NCBI GenBank assembly: GCA_019203745.1
Contig: CP078104.1
Coordinates: 3,534,001-3,598,000 of the forward strand
From: Chryseobacterium sp. E1
GTDB taxonomy: Bacteria > Bacteroidota > Bacteroidia > Flavobacteriales > Weeksellaceae
Reading direction: 5' to 3'
DNA: 64,000 nucleotides
The notes beneath the pieces are model-generated. The model worked only from the letters and a program-made list of their open reading frames with translations, ran no database searches and was not told the DNA's origin. Made by a program: the position numbers and the translations under genes. Shown here piece after piece: positions 41,755-52,873 of this stretch; within the stretch, counting starts at the first letter, position 1; the number at the start of each line of letters is the position of its first letter.

Positions 41755-43558
41755 ATGGCAAAACCATTCAACAGAACCGTTACTTTATTCGGAATTTATA
41801 AACAGCTTGTCCCTTTCATCAGACCTTACCGATTAATGATCTATGGAACGCTGTTTCTTACTTTTTAGGAGCGCTTGCTGCCCAGGTGAACCCTATTGTA
41901 TTGAAGTATACCGTAGATGAGGTGACCAACCTTACCCATCTCCCACATCCGATGACGGAGGGTATTCATATCCTGATTGTTATTTCCATTATTTTACTGG
42001 GAAAAGAATTGTTGAACATCTTTATCAATTTCGGACAGAAATTTTATGGGGAAAAGATCAGGATCAATGTAAGTTCAGTTTTGGCACAGTCTGCTATTGA
42101 CAAGATTCTGACGTACAAAGTAGCTTATTTTAATGATGAAAATCATGAATCCGGAAAATTACAGATCAGAATAGACCGCGGGATTGAAAGCCTTACCAAG
42201 CTGGTCCAGAATTTTTTATTGATATTCTTCCCCTGTTTTCCAATGCCATTATTGCCCTGATCATTATGTACATGCAGAATGTGTACGTGGGGGCTGTTTC
42301 TACGATTATTGTTCCTATTTATTTTTACATAAGCTCTTTGCAGGCCAAAAACTGAGCGGAGTACGCAGACAGCTTAGAAACCAACGGGAGAAAAAAACTT
42401 CAGGGCTGTTGAATCTGATCAACTCTATTATGGTGATCAAGAGTTTTGTCCGTGAAAAATTTGAAGGTAAAAAACAGTATGACCTTCAGATGCAGCTGAT
42501 GGAAAGCCAGATGTTCACCAGAAAGACCAATTTTATTTACGACGGATTAAAGACATTTATTGAACAGTTCGGAGTGGTTCTGATCATTCTTCTGACCGTT
42601 TATCTGGTGCTGGATCAGCAAATGACCATTGGAGCGATTATGCTTCATATTATGCTGTTCAATAATGTTTCGGCGCCTATCCGCCAGCTGCACAGGATTT
42701 ATGATGATATGAATGATGCGATGATCTATGCAGAAGGGTATTTTGATATTTTAAATGCTGATGACGAAACCGAGCCGAACGGAAACTTTGTAGAAAAAGC
42801 GATCAGGGGAACTTTTGAACTGAAAAATGTTGATTTTACTTATCCCAACGGTACAAAAGCGCTTCATAATGTTTCTATGAAAATTGAAAACGGAAAAACA
42901 ACTGCTTTGGTAGGGCTGAGCGGAGCGGGAAAATCAACAGTGATTAATCTTTTATGCAAATTTTATCTTCCGGATTCCGGTGAAATTTTACTTGACGACG
43001 TGAATCTGAATGATTATAATAATACCTTTCTGAGAAGTGATCTGGGACTGGTGTTACAGCGTAATCATATTTTTCAGGGAAGTATTGAAGACAATATCCG
43101 CTATGGGGATATGAATGCAGGTTTTGAACAAATAGAGGAAGCTGCCAAAAAGCATATCTGCATGACCAGATTATGGATCTTCCTGATGGCTATAAACATG
43201 ATGCAACACAGCTTTCAGGTGGTCAGCAGCAAAGAATTGCCATCGCAAGATTATTTTTGAAAGATCCCCGATTATCTTTCTGGATGAACCTACAGCGAGT
43301 CTGGATGCCATTGCCACAGAGCAGATCAAAAACTCTCTGGATGCTATTAAAGAAGGGCGAACTGTAATCATAATTTCCCATTCTTTATCCCAGATCTTGG
43401 ATTCGGATACTATCTATGTGATGAAAAAAGGGAGAGTGGTGGAGAACGGAACCCATGATGAACTTTATAATAAAGATGGAACCTACCGTGAAATTTTTGA
43501 TGCATCTGCCCGTAGTTTAAATCTGGATAAACTGGTTAATACTTATAAGGAAAATTAA
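41755..43558 (+). CDS. MsbA-like ABC exporter (membrane domain plus ATPase), five or so frameshifts
   Basis: A half-transporter of about 602 residues. The N-terminal six-helix domain begins MAKPFNRTVTLFGIYKQLVP; the ATPase has Walker A GLSGAGKST, signature QLSGGQQQRIAIAR and Walker B IIFLDEPTASLDA, each readable after restoring losses near 41867, 42225, 42345, 43160 and 43275. The SHSLSQILDSDTIYVMKKGR H-loop region follows. It could export lipid, peptide or drug. It has no adjacent partner, so it probably works as a homodimer. Confidence 0.85.
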
Positions 43559-43602
43559 TTGAAAAAGCCTTTAGAGGATAAGGCATACCTCAAAAAGAAT
43601 TT

Positions 43603-43610
43603 TAGCTTTG
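43603..43610 (+). promoter_or_regulatory. -7 box before the YafY-type regulator
   Basis: TAGCTTTG fits TAnnTTTG and ends 9 bp before the ATG at 43620, implying a leader of only a few nucleotides. Confidence 0.5.
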
Positions 43611-43619
43611 TGAAGCAAT

Positions 43620-44570
43620 ATGAACGATCACTATCTTAAAAAATTGGACCGGGTAACGGCTATTCTTACCCAGCTTCAGTCTAAATCAGTTGTGCGGGCA
43701 CAGGATCTGGCTGACAAATTTGACGTGAGCATCAGAACCATTTACCGTGATGTGAAAACCCTGGAAAATGCAGGTATTCCTATTGTAGGAGAAGCCGGGA
43801 ATGGTTATTCTTTAATGGAAGGCTATAAACTGCCACCCATTATGTTTACCAAAGAAGAAGTACTGAGTTTCATTACGGCGGAAAAACTGATGCAGAAATT
43901 TTCGCATCAAAGTTTAGGGAATCATTATCAGGCAGCTATGGAGAAAGTCCGTTCAGTACTGAGGTATTCAGATAAAAGTCTGATTCAGAATATTGAAAAA
44001 CAGATTGATGTTTTCAGCGCTCATTCAAGTCCGGGAGATTCTCTTAAAAATGTTATTCCTATTATTCTGGAAAGTATCGCAGAGAAAACCCAGCTGAATA
44101 TAGAATATCAGACGGTAGATGGCAGAGTGACCAACAGAACCATAGAAGCGGTAGGAATTTTCTTTGAGTTCAATTTCTGGTATACCATGGCATATTGTAT
44201 CCTGAGAAAAGACTTCAGGCAATTCAGGGTAGACAGAATTCAGCAGATCTCCAAAACACAGACTCCTTTTTTACAGGAATACGGCCAGATCAATGATTAT
44301 AGAAAATCGCATGGAAATAAAGTGAAGGCTAAACTTCTGGTCGACAAGAAAATCATGGGTCACCTTGTAAATTCTAAAAGATATTATGGCCTGGTAGAAG
44401 AAGTGGAAACAGAACATGGTGTAGAGCTGACCTTTGAAACGGAATGGATGGCAGACGGATTTCCACGCTGGCTGATTACCTTCGCAGATTATGCCACAGT
44501 TCTGGAACCGGAAAGCCTTCGGACAAGACTCAATGAACTACTTGTAAGAATGACGGAAAGACATCAATAA
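43620..44570 (+). CDS. YafY-family HTH/WYL-domain transcriptional regulator
   Basis: Intact, 316 residues. The N-terminal winged HTH (VVRAQDLADKFDVSIRTIYRDVKTLENAGIP) is typical of the DeoR-like YafY group. A WYL domain follows, with VGIFFEFNFWYTMAYCILRKDFRQFRVDRI, and a WCX-type C-terminus (LTFETEWMADGFPRWLITFAD). WYL regulators sense nucleic acid or other ligands. The convergent DinB-like gene is a common neighbour and a likely target. Confidence 0.85.
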   Translation: MNDHYLKKLDRVTAILTQLQSKSVVRAQDLADKFDVSIRTIYRDVKTLENAGIPIVGEAGNGYSLMEGYKLPPIMFTKEEVLSFITAEKLMQKFSHQSLGNHYQAAMEKVRSVLRYSDKSLIQNIEKQIDVFSAHSSPGDSLKNVIPIILESIAEKTQLNIEYQTVDGRVTNRTIEAVGIFFEFNFWYTMAYCILRKDFRQFRVDRIQQISKTQTPFLQEYGQINDYRKSHGNKVKAKLLVDKKIMGHLVNSKRYYGLVEEVETEHGVELTFETEWMADGFPRWLITFADYATVLEPESLRTRLNELLVRMTERHQ

Positions 44571-44676
44571 ACCCCAGCAGATTCCTGCTGAGGTTAAGTT
44601 GACTGAGTTATGCAAATAGATGAAATGGTTTAAAAGCTAAGAGGAAACAGATCAATAAATTGGCGTTTCAACTTAA

Positions 44677-45168
44677 TTAAAATCTCTCCCAGAAGAAAGG
44701 CGGTTCAATTCCTAATGCCCGCAGATACACATATCCCTGGCCACGGTGGTGGATTTCGTTGTCTATAAAATAAAGGACGTTTTCATACACCGGGAATTCA
44801 TACTGACCGAACAGATTGAACGTTTCCTGGAAACGATCTTCAGAGATCTGATTAAAATAGTGATTGATTACTTCTGTTTCTTCGTCCCACTTTTTTAAGA
44901 TATCCTCTTTTGTTTTCGGATTAAAACCTTCTTCGTTATATCCTTCCATATTTCCTTCTACAATTCCTTTTAATGCAGGTCCGGCGATGCTGATAAGTTC
45001 CACTGCCAGTTTTGCAAACGGTCTCATACCGCCCACTGAAAATTCAAATAATTCCTTTTCAGGGAAAGCTTCAATTACTCTTCTTGTCAGATTTCTGTGT
45101 CCTTGCCAGTCTTTTAATAACTGATCAGTGGTCATGAATTGTTTTGTGGCTGTTGCTGTAGTTGTCAT
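44677..45168 (-). CDS. DinB-family protein (putative metal-dependent thiol transferase fold)
   Basis: Intact, 163 residues, a four-helix bundle of the DinB/YfiT superfamily. It shows MTTDQLLKDWQGHRNLTRRVI, VGGMRPFAKLAVELI and FIDNEIHHRGQGYVYLRALGIEPP, where two metal-binding His lie in EIHHRGQ. It faces the WYL regulator gene tail to tail. The family includes bacillithiol and mycothiol transferases, but the substrate here is unknown. A minus-strand -7-like box (TACCTTTG, 45204-45197) precedes it. Confidence 0.82.
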   Translation of the reverse strand: MTTTATATKQFMTTDQLLKDWQGHRNLTRRVIEAFPEKELFEFSVGGMRPFAKLAVELISIAGPALKGIVEGNMEGYNEEGFNPKTKEDILKKWDEETEVINHYFNQISEDRFQETFNLFGQYEFPVYENVLYFIDNEIHHRGQGYVYLRALGIEPPFFWERF

Positions 45169-45196
45169 AATGTATTGTTTTTGTTTGTTGTTGATA

Positions 45197-45204
45197 CAAA
45201 GGTA
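45197..45204 (-). promoter_or_regulatory. -7 box before the DinB-like gene
   Basis: CAAAGGTA reads TACCTTTG on the minus strand, 29 bp before the ATG. The nearest TTG gives a 14-nt spacer, shorter than usual. Confidence 0.45.
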
Positions 45205-45338
45205 AGCTGGAGTTATGACAACAGTTTGTCAGTAGTATTTTGAGTATTGAAAAAATATTTTTCCTTTGCTAAAATATACCTGACTACTTTTCCGTTAGAA
45301 GAGGGTATATTAATAAAAAGAAATGATCAATTAGAATT

Positions 45339-45922
45339 ATGAAGAAGTATATTTTGCCTGTTATTACCACTTTTTATTAGTATCGTGTAATAAAATTGAA
45401 GAAAAAATAGACCAAACCGTTCAGAAAACAACCGAAACTGTGCAGCAAAAAGCCCAGCAGGCAGTAGAGGAAACAGTAAAAAATACGGTCAATGAATCTA
45501 TCAATTCCTTAACCAATTCCCAGGATATGAAGTTCAACGAGGTTTTCCCCAATACAGGAAACGCTATAGTTTCAGAAGAAAAGGGAAAGAAAATTAAAAT
45601 TCCCGGGAGACCTGAAGGATATGTATTCAAATACAAAGCTGATATTGCCGTATTGCTTTCTTTTCTGGAAGGGCAGCCTACTGCAGATGAAAATAAATCT
45701 GATAAGAAAGCCCGTAAAATTGATGGGCAAAGTATTGTGGATAAACTAAGTTTTGTATCAAAATTTCTTCCTGACAATACCTTTGATACCAGTCTCTTGG
45801 AAGATATTAAGAATGATAAGAATATTGAATATTATAAACTGAAGAGATTTCCTAATAGTAGTACAATCATCTACAACCCAAAAAATCAGACCATCATACA
45901 GTACGTAGAGGTAAATAAATAA
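45339..45922 (+). CDS. Putative lipoprotein of unknown function, one frameshift
   Basis: Restoring one T near 45375 gives a signal peptide MKKYILPVITTFLLVSC with lipobox LVSC, then an amphipathic coiled-coil-like stretch (TVQKTTETVQQKAQQAVEET), then a conserved-looking domain (FNEVFPNTGNAIVSEEKGKK, PEGYVFKYKADIAVLLSFL, FPNSSTIIYNPKNQTIIQYV). About 194 residues, no enzyme motif seen. It is likely anchored on the periplasmic or outer face. A strong terminator follows. Confidence 0.65.
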
Positions 45923-45930
45923 TTTGGATA

Positions 45931-45957
45931 TGGCCGGTTTTTACCGGCCATTTTTTT
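45931..45957 (+). terminator. Intrinsic terminator after the lipoprotein gene
   Basis: Perfect GC-rich stem TGGCCGGT / ACCGGCCA with a TTTT loop and a T7 tail. Confidence 0.85.
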
Positions 45958-45971
45958 CCCAGGCATTTCCA

Positions 45972-46002
45972 GTCATTGCGAGCCACAGGCGAAGCAATCT
46001 CA
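45972..46002. repeat. Dispersed GTCATTGCGAG palindromic repeat, copy 1
   Basis: GTCATTGCGAG, about 9 variable bases, then GAAGCAATCTCA; ATTGC and GCAAT are complementary. A second copy is at 52681-52716. This style of short intergenic repeat is common in bacterial genomes, including Bacteroidota. It lies in the 305-bp gap between the lipoprotein gene and the TonB receptor, which otherwise has only AT-rich sequence. Confidence 0.7.
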
Positions 46003-46263
46003 ACCGTTGAAAACTATTTTATCAGAACGACTAAAATCATGTTTATTTCAGATGTCAACTAATTGATTTTTTTATATAAATGTGATATTATTGATTTATT
46101 TTTTTCATGTTATTAATAAATTACTTTACGTTTTGTTTATTAATTATTGTTTTAATGAAATGGTATAATTTTCGCAAATATGAAATTGAATTGATATTAT
46201 ATTTTTATTTTCATATTTAATGTTGATTTTTTTACTAGATTTATTGAGTAATTAATAATTGGT

Positions 46264-48679
46264 ATGAGAAATAATTTATTTAATGGAAAAATCTATGCAT
46301 TAGTATTAAGCGGAGCTGGTGCAATGGGATATGCTCAGGACAGCATAAAACAAAATAAAATAGATGAAGTGGTAGTTACCACGGGTAGAACCAAGCCCAG
46401 AACCATCATTACCTCAGCAATTCCTATTGATAATATTTCCGCCGTACAATTAAAATCCACAGGACAGGTAACTTTTGATAAAGCTTTAACCTATGCCGTT
46501 CCCTCTTTCAATTCATCACAACAAACCGTTTCTGATGCAACAGCTCACTTTGATCCGGCAGATTTAAGAGGATTAGGGCCTTCCAGAACCTTGGTTTTGG
46601 TGAATGGTAAAAGAAAAAAATCAAAGTGCTTTAATTTATGTAAATGATACCCCGGGAAAAGGGGAAGTAGGTACAGATCTGAAAAGTATTCCTTCAGCAG
46701 CCTTGCAAAACGTAGAAGTATTGAGGGATGGTGCATCTGCACAGTACGGATCTGATGCTATTGCCGGAGTTATTAATATTATTCTTAAGAACAGTGTTGG
46801 AAAAAGCACAGTCAATCTTTTCTCAGGAATTACTTCAAAAGGAGATGGTTTTAATATCGGAGCAGATTTTAATACTGGAATCAGAGTAGCAAAAACAGGA
46901 AGTCTGAATCTTACCTTCGGTTTTCCTCTCAAAATAAAACGAATCGTGCCGGATCTATTACAAAAGATGATCTTTTTGGTGTGGATAATGCCTGGACTCA
47001 GGCCAATCCCGGTTTAGGAATGATTATAGGGCAGCCGGAGACCAAAGTGGGTAATATGTTTGTGAATTTTGAACTCCCAACAGGTGAAACAGGCAAATTT
47101 TATGCTTTTGGGGGACAACCTACAGAAATGGGACCAGTTTTGCTTTATACAGAACACCTTATTGGGTAACTTCAGATTTTGGTTTATTAACTCCAAAAGG
47201 ACAAGCTTACAACGGATTCCAACCGCAATTTAAAACAGATGTTTATGATTATAATTTAACCTCCGGATGGAAAGGGATGTTTGGAAAATGGAGTTTTGAT
47301 GGGAGTGCAACCTTTGGTTCTAATGCAGTAGATTATGCTGTAGCAAACACGATTAATACATCTTTGGGCGCCAATTCCCCAACCTATTTTAAAGCTGGTG
47401 GGCACCAGTTCAGTAATATTATAGGAAATATAGATATCAGCCGGGATTTTGGTGCGCTTGTTTTAGGAGCAGGAGCTGAAGTGCGTAACGAAAACTATCA
47501 GGCAAGGGCAGGAGAAGAAGCCTCTTATATAGGAAGTGGTGCAGAATCATTTCCGGGACTGCAGCCTCAAAATGAAGTCAATAAAAACCGTCAGAATATC
47601 GGAGCCTATTTGAATGCGGAATGGGATATTACAAAAACTTATTAGTTGGAGGAACGGTGAGGTATGAAAATTTCAGTGATTTCGGAAATAATGTTTCCTG
47701 GAAAGGAAATGCAAGGTATAAATTGCTGGATGATAAATTGGTTTTCCGTGGATCTGTTTCTACAGGGTTCCGTGCCCCTTCATTACATCAGATTTATTAT
47801 TCCAATGTTCAAACCAAAATTACAGGAAATACAGTAGCGAATCAGGGTACTTTTAATAATGACTCTCAAATTATAAGATCTGACCTTGGGGTTCCTAAAT
47901 TAAATGCTGAAAAAGCCTTTAACATTACCGGGGATTGGCCGTAAAACCATTTAAAAGCCTTACTATTACAGCAGATTATTATAGAATAAAAATTAAAGAC
48001 AGAGTACTTTTCTCAGGAGATATTGGTTATAAAACCGGTGCTCCGGGAAGTCGGATCTGACAAACCCTGTAGAAGTAATATTAAACAATAATAAAATAAC
48101 TTCCCTGAAGTTTTTCACCAATGCTGTGAATACAGTGACTCAGGGGTAGATTTTGTTGCTAATTATAATACTTCTGCTATTGGCAAAGGAAAACTGGGAA
48201 TTATTGCTGCTTTCAATTATAACGAAACTAAAATAGTAGATAATATTGCAGTTCCGCCTATTTTGGCCCAAAATGGTTACTCAGACAACTTTTTTGATCG
48301 AAAAGAGCAATCCAGAATCATCTCCGCAAGACCGAAAACAAAAACGATTCTAAGTCTTTCGTATGACATTACAAAGTTTAATTTTAACCTTAATAATACC
48401 TATTTTGGTTCAGTGACATGGCAGCACGCCACTGATCCTGCCAAAGATCAGACATTCTCTGGTAAAGTAGTTACAGACATCGTTTTAACCTATAAAATCA
48501 CGAATGACCTTAAAGTTTCCGGAGTTGTAAATAATTTATTTAATATTTATCCGGATGTAATAGACAGCAAAGGAGATGTGGTAACAGATCTTGGAGGAAG
48601 GTTCAGATATCCCTGGGAGGTAAACCAGTTTGGATTTAACGGAACCACTTTTCAGCTTAATGTTAATTACACTTTTTAA
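46264..48679 (+). CDS. TonB-dependent outer-membrane receptor, many frameshifts
   Basis: A signal-like N-terminus (MRNNLFNGKIYALVLSGAGA then MGYAQ), a TonB box-like DEVVVTTGR, and a plug with DPADLRGLGPSRTLVLVNGKRK and VEVLRDGASAQYGSDAIAGVINI are diagnostic. The barrel continues through shifted frames (FRGSVSTGFRAPSLHQIYYS is typical) to the terminal strand FGFNGTTFQLNVNYTF. Breaks lie near 46612, 46930, 47165, 47635, 47938, 48050 and 48145. Joined length is about 808 residues. It lacks a SusD partner, so it is more likely an iron-complex or vitamin receptor than a glycan transporter; substrate not determinable. Confidence 0.83.
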
Positions 48680-48762
48680 TCTATATATAAAGGAATTGGA
48701 ATTTGCCTGTCATGCTTCACAATGAGAAAGCAATTTCAAAAGATATACAACCAACTTATGTG

Positions 48763-48800
48763 AAAATTACCTGACGTTTATTAATGTCAGGTAATTTTTT
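48763..48800 (+). terminator. Terminator after the TonB-dependent receptor
   Basis: Stem AAAATTACCTGAC / GTCAGGTAATTTT with a 10-nt loop and a T7 tail. Confidence 0.8.
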
Positions 48801-48868
48801 TCAGATAGAACAGGAAGTTATTAGTACATTTTACTTTTTAAATTGTACAAAAAAGGTATTTTAGTACT

Positions 48869-49438
48869 ATGAAAATTTATACAAAGACAGGAGATAAAGG
48901 TCAGACTGCATTATACGGCGGAACAAGGGTTTCCAAAGCCAGTGCAAGAGTAGACAGTTATGGAAATATAGACGAGTTGAATTCATTCATTGGAATTGCG
49001 AAAAGTCATATCGAAGATGAAGAAGTGCTGAGACAGCTGAAGAAAATACAGTTTGATTTATTCACAGTAGGATCAGAAGCAGCAACGCCAGTAGATAAGC
49101 TGATGCTGGCCAACGGAAAATCACGTCTTCCCATCATTATTTCAGAAACAGAAATTGAAGAACTGGAACAATGGATGGATGCTTTTGATGAAAAACTGGA
49201 ACCGCTTCAGTATTTTATTCTTCCCGGAGGTGGAAAATCTGCTACGTTTTTACACGCTGCCAGAACGATTTGCAGAAGAGCAGAGCGTTCGCTGGTATTT
49301 TTGAATGAGTCTGAAGAAGTACGTCCAGAACTGATCAAATATTTAAACAGATTATCAGACTATCTTTTCGTACTGGCAAGATATGTTTCAAAACTAAACA
49401 ACGAACAGGAAGATTACTGGAACCCGAATGAAAGATAA
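48869..49438 (+). CDS. Cob(I)yrinic acid a,c-diamide adenosyltransferase, PduO type
   Basis: Intact, 189 residues. It transfers adenosyl from ATP to cob(I)alamin to make coenzyme B12. Family motifs: YTKTGDKGQTALYGGTRVSK (ATP-binding N-terminus), VDSYGNIDELNSFIGIA, and HAARTICRRAERSLV with the conserved Arg residues, then LNRLSDYLFVLARYV. The stop overlaps the next gene by 11 bp. B12 uptake or salvage genes are not in the window. Confidence 0.93.
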   Translation: MKIYTKTGDKGQTALYGGTRVSKASARVDSYGNIDELNSFIGIAKSHIEDEEVLRQLKKIQFDLFTVGSEAATPVDKLMLANGKSRLPIIISETEIEELEQWMDAFDEKLEPLQYFILPGGGKSATFLHAARTICRRAERSLVFLNESEEVRPELIKYLNRLSDYLFVLARYVSKLNNEQEDYWNPNER

Positions 49439-50055
49439 AGTATTACTTTTCATCAACGGAGACGCTCCAAAATCATTTCCGGATCTGAAGAAATACGGAT
49501 TAATTGCCTGTACCGATGGCGCTTTCCATTATCTGAAAAGAATGGATTTTCCAATAGATCAACTGGATTTTATTTCCGGTGATTTTGACTCACATTCCGG
49601 CGCTGATGAAAATATTTATCATGAAAAATTTATCCATACACCGGATCAGGACCAGACGGATTTTTACAAAGCGTTAGATATTATTGCCGGAAAAGGATAT
49701 AAGGAAGTAGATGTTTTTGGAGGAAGTGGAGGAGAGCAGGATCATTTTTAGAAACCTTACGGTAGCTTATGCTTTTAAAGATAAAATGGATCTGAAATTT
49801 TATGACGAATTTTCCGAATATTATTTTGTTCCGAAAAATGTTAAACTGAAAGACGTCAGAGACAAGATGGTGTCACTGTATCCGTTTCCATCCGTAGAAA
49901 ATATTACAACCAAAGGATTGAACTGGCCTTTGGTGAACGGAAGTTTAAGCATTACCTCAAGAATCGGAACCCGCAACTTTGCCGTTGAAGATGAGGTTTT
50001 CATTGACTATGAAAAGGGAGATCTGCTGATTTTTATCGGGAAAAATTATTTGTAA
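49428..50055 (+). CDS. Thiamine diphosphokinase, one frameshift
   Basis: It converts thiamine to thiamine diphosphate with ATP. The N-terminal catalytic domain shows DGAFHYLKRM, ISGDFDSH, HTPDQDQTDFYKAL (the D-x-D-Q-T-D motif) and DVFGGSGGEQDHFLGNLTVA, the last spanning a frame break near 49745. The C-terminal domain ends FIDYEKGDLLIFIGKNYL. About 209 residues. It overlaps the upstream adenosyltransferase and is probably translated from the same message. Confidence 0.88.
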
Positions 50056-50097
50056 CAGAATTTTAAATAAAACCAGGCAAGTCATCCAATAGAAACA

Positions 50098-50186
50098 GGC
50101 TTTAGCCAAAACAATTAACACTGGCAATATTCCCCTCCTCTGGAGGGGTGGCGAAAATTCAAAGAATTTTTGACGGGGTGGTTAAA
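50098..50186. repeat. Intergenic repeat elements (GGCTTTAGCC and CCCCTCC...GGAGGGG)
   Basis: GGCTTTAGCCAAAAC (50098-50112) recurs at 59479-59530. It is followed by CCCCTCCTCTGGAGGGG (50132-50148), and AAAATTCAAAGAATTTT (50155-50171), two imperfect palindromes in a row, then ACGGGGTGGTT. The look is that of a small non-coding repeat or MITE-like sequence. Confidence 0.5.
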
Positions 50187-50279
50187 CAATTTCATCCCAT
50201 TATAATAAAGCTCCAAATCACTTATGCTGATTAAAATCGCTTTATTTATGGATTTTATGACTACAAAAAATAAAACTTA

Positions 50280-51153
50280 TTGAATAAACTAATCAAAATA
50301 CCCGCCGTCACCCTTTCACTATTCTGCATTTTCTCATGCAAAACACAGCATTTTGAAAACCCGGAATATGGAAGAAATGAAACTGAAAAAGTAATCGGTA
50401 TCAAAAAAGTAGCTAATTTCCGGACAGTAGGAAATATTAAAAATACAGAAGGTAGAACTTTAAAAGCAGGTAAGCTATACAGAAGTGCCCATCTTCACCA
50501 GCTGAAAAAGAAATCTTTCAGTGATCTTGAAAAGCTGGGAATAAAGGAAATCATCGATCTCAGAAACTCAAAAGAAATTGCTGAAAAACCAGATCAGATA
50601 CCTCTAGAAACAGTTTACAAAAAATATTCAGCATTTGAAGATGAAGGAGATCAATTGGCTCAGGCCAGGAAACTTGTTCTTAAAGGTAAAGTAAACGCTT
50701 CCGATGCAGATAAAAGAATGATTGATTTCTACCGTGAGTATGTGACAGAAAACCCGGAAACGATAAAAAGATTATTACAGAAATTCTGGAATCCAAAGAC
50801 CCGATTCTTTACCATTGTACGGCAGGAAAAGACAGAACCGGAATTACCACCGCATTAATTCTTACCATTCTGAAATTTGATAAAGAGACTATTTACAACG
50901 AATATCTTTTATCCAATAATTACAGAAAAGACCTCGTTCAGAAGAGACTTCGTCTTGCCAATACCTTACATTTTCTCTATCCTAAAATGGATTTACAGGT
51001 ACTGGAAAAACTGAGCTGGGTAGAAAAAGATACCTTGATGCCGCTTTTGAGGAGATCAATAAAAAGTATGGGTCTACAGAAGTCTATATTCAGCAGGTAT
51101 TGGGAATTTCAGACACCAAAAGAAGTGCGTATATTCAGAAGTTTACCTATTGA
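50280..51153 (+). CDS. Lipoprotein tyrosine/serine phosphatase, two frameshifts
   Basis: A signal peptide ending in the lipobox IFSC precedes NFRTVGNIKN, AGKLYRSAHLHQL and the PTP signature HCTAGKDRTG (HCxxGxxRTG), which is readable only after restoring an A near 50767. A second loss near 51027 separates the C-terminus (LDAAFEEINKKYGSTEVYIQ to YIQKFTY). It fits the bacterial Y_phosphatase3 family; about 291 residues. The first codon is TTG at 50280, but an acttATG reading could be hidden by an indel. It is probably attached to the cell envelope; substrate unknown. Confidence 0.82.
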
Positions 51154-51275
51154 TTATCAGAGATAAATTTTTCCAGGATATAATATTGGGTCTTTATTTA
51201 AAATTATAATAATTTTAACACCTAAAAATCAAACTTTTTTAGCAATTTTGCATTTCTTAATTCACTTGTTTAGAA

Positions 51276-52669
51276 ATGAAAATAAAGTACTCGGAACTTA
51301 TTGATCAGACATTATATTTTCCTACAGAGGAGTTTAATGTTTCTGAGAACAATTTGTTGTTTCACGATGTTCCTTTAATGGATGTTGTTGAACAATTTGG
51401 CACCCCGCTAAAGATTAGCTACCTGCCGAGAATTTCTCAAAATATTCAGAAAGCGAAAAGCTGGTTTAAAGAAGCTTTTGAGAAAACCGAATATAAAAAG
51501 AATTATACCTACTGCTATTGCACAAAATCCAGTCATTTCAATTTCGTGTTGGAAGAAGCTTTAAAGAATGATATTTCAATAGAAACGTCTTCGGCTTATG
51601 ATATGGACATTGTAAAATCTCTTTATGAAAAAGAGAAAGTAGACAAAAACATTGAAGTGATCTGTAACGGATTCAAAACGGATGATTATCTGGCAAAGAT
51701 TTCAGACATGATCAACAATGGTTTTGAAAATATTACGCCGATTCTGGATAACTACCGTGAGTTGGATAAACTTACAGAAAGTATTGATTCAACATTCAAT
51801 ATCGGAATCAGAATCGCTTCAGAGGAAGAACCGAAATTCGAATTCTACACCTCAAGACTTGGAATCGGATATAAAGATATTATTCCTTATTACAGCCAGA
51901 AAATTGCTGAACATCCGAATGCAAGACTGAAAATGCTTCACTTCTTCATCAATACGGGAATCAAGGATACCTCATACTACTGGAACGAATTGTACAAATG
52001 TCTTCGTGTATACGCCCGTCTGAAGAAAATTGCTCCGGAAGTAGATTCACTGAATATCGGTGGTGGTTTCCCAATCAAAACGTCTCTGAACTTTGATTAT
52101 GACTATCAGTATATGGTGGAAGAAATCGTTTCCCAGATCAAGAAGTTCTGCGAAGAAGAAGGAGTAGAAGAACCTAATATCTATACTGAATTCGGAAGCT
52201 TTACCGTTGGAGAAAGTGGAGCCAACCTTTACAAAATCATTTCCCAGAAACGTCAGAATGACAGAGAAAAATGGAACATGATCGACTCTTCTTTCATGAC
52301 AACCCTTCCTGATACATGGGCGATTTCAAGACACTTTATCATGCTTCCGCTTAACCGTTGGGAAGATACTTATGAAAGGGTATTCCTGGGCGGATTAACT
52401 TGTGATTCAGATGACTATTATAACTCTGAACAGCATACCAACGCCATCTATTTACCGGTTTTCAGTGATACGAAACCTTTGTATATCGGATTCTTCCATA
52501 CAGGGGCTTACCAGGAAACGATCGGAGGTTACGGGGAGTTCATCACTGTCTGATGCCTCAGCCAAGACACGTCCTGATTCAGAAGGATGAAAATGGAGAA
52601 TTGCAGTATGAGATTTTCCGTGAGAAACAGGAACCGGAAGATATATTGAAACTTCTTGGTTATAAATAA
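51276..52669 (+). CDS. speA: Arginine decarboxylase (PLP, alanine racemase-fold type), one frameshift
   Basis: It makes agmatine from arginine, the first step to putrescine. The N-terminal domain has NYTYCYCTKSSHFNFVLEEA, where Lys is the PLP lysine, FINTGIKDTSYYW, and SLNIGGGFPIKTSL. CDSDDYY near the C-terminus is a conserved substrate-binding motif. A T lost near 52543 (GEFHHCLMPQPRHVLIQ) joins the last 42 residues. About 465 residues. Agmatinase lies downstream at 55456, so the pathway is local but not contiguous. Confidence 0.88.
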
Positions 52670-52680
52670 GACTTTAATCT

Positions 52681-52716
52681 GTCATTGCGAGGAACGAAGG
52701 TGACGAAGCAATCTCA
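52681..52716. repeat. Dispersed GTCATTGCGAG palindromic repeat, copy 2
   Basis: GTCATTGCGAGG, variable centre, then GAAGCAATCTCA, matching the copy at 45972. It lies 11 bp after the speA stop. Another repeat-like string, TCTTCACTTCGTTCAGATGAC, lies nearby at 52804-52824. Confidence 0.7.
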
Positions 52717-52838
52717 TCTTAATAATCTTAATCACTGAATGAATCTTAATGTTTTAAAATTTAACCATTAAGTTTTTGATTAAGAGTTAAGCCAAGTTAA
52801 GAATCTTCACTTCGTTCAGATGACAAAATACTCGAAAC

Positions 52839-52871
52839 AAAAGCTCTCAGGTTTTTCTGAGAGCTTTTTAT
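52839..52871. terminator. Terminator between speA and the HAD phosphatase gene
   Basis: Stem AAAAGCTCTCAG / CTGAGAGCTTTT around a TTTTT loop; it can serve either of the convergent genes. Confidence 0.75.
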
Positions 52872-52873
52872 AT

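Noticed and set aside
44572..44595. CCCAGCAG/CTGCTGAGG hairpin after the WYL regulator as a terminator
   Set aside because: The stem is imperfect and no T-tract follows on the plus strand, so the evidence is too weak.
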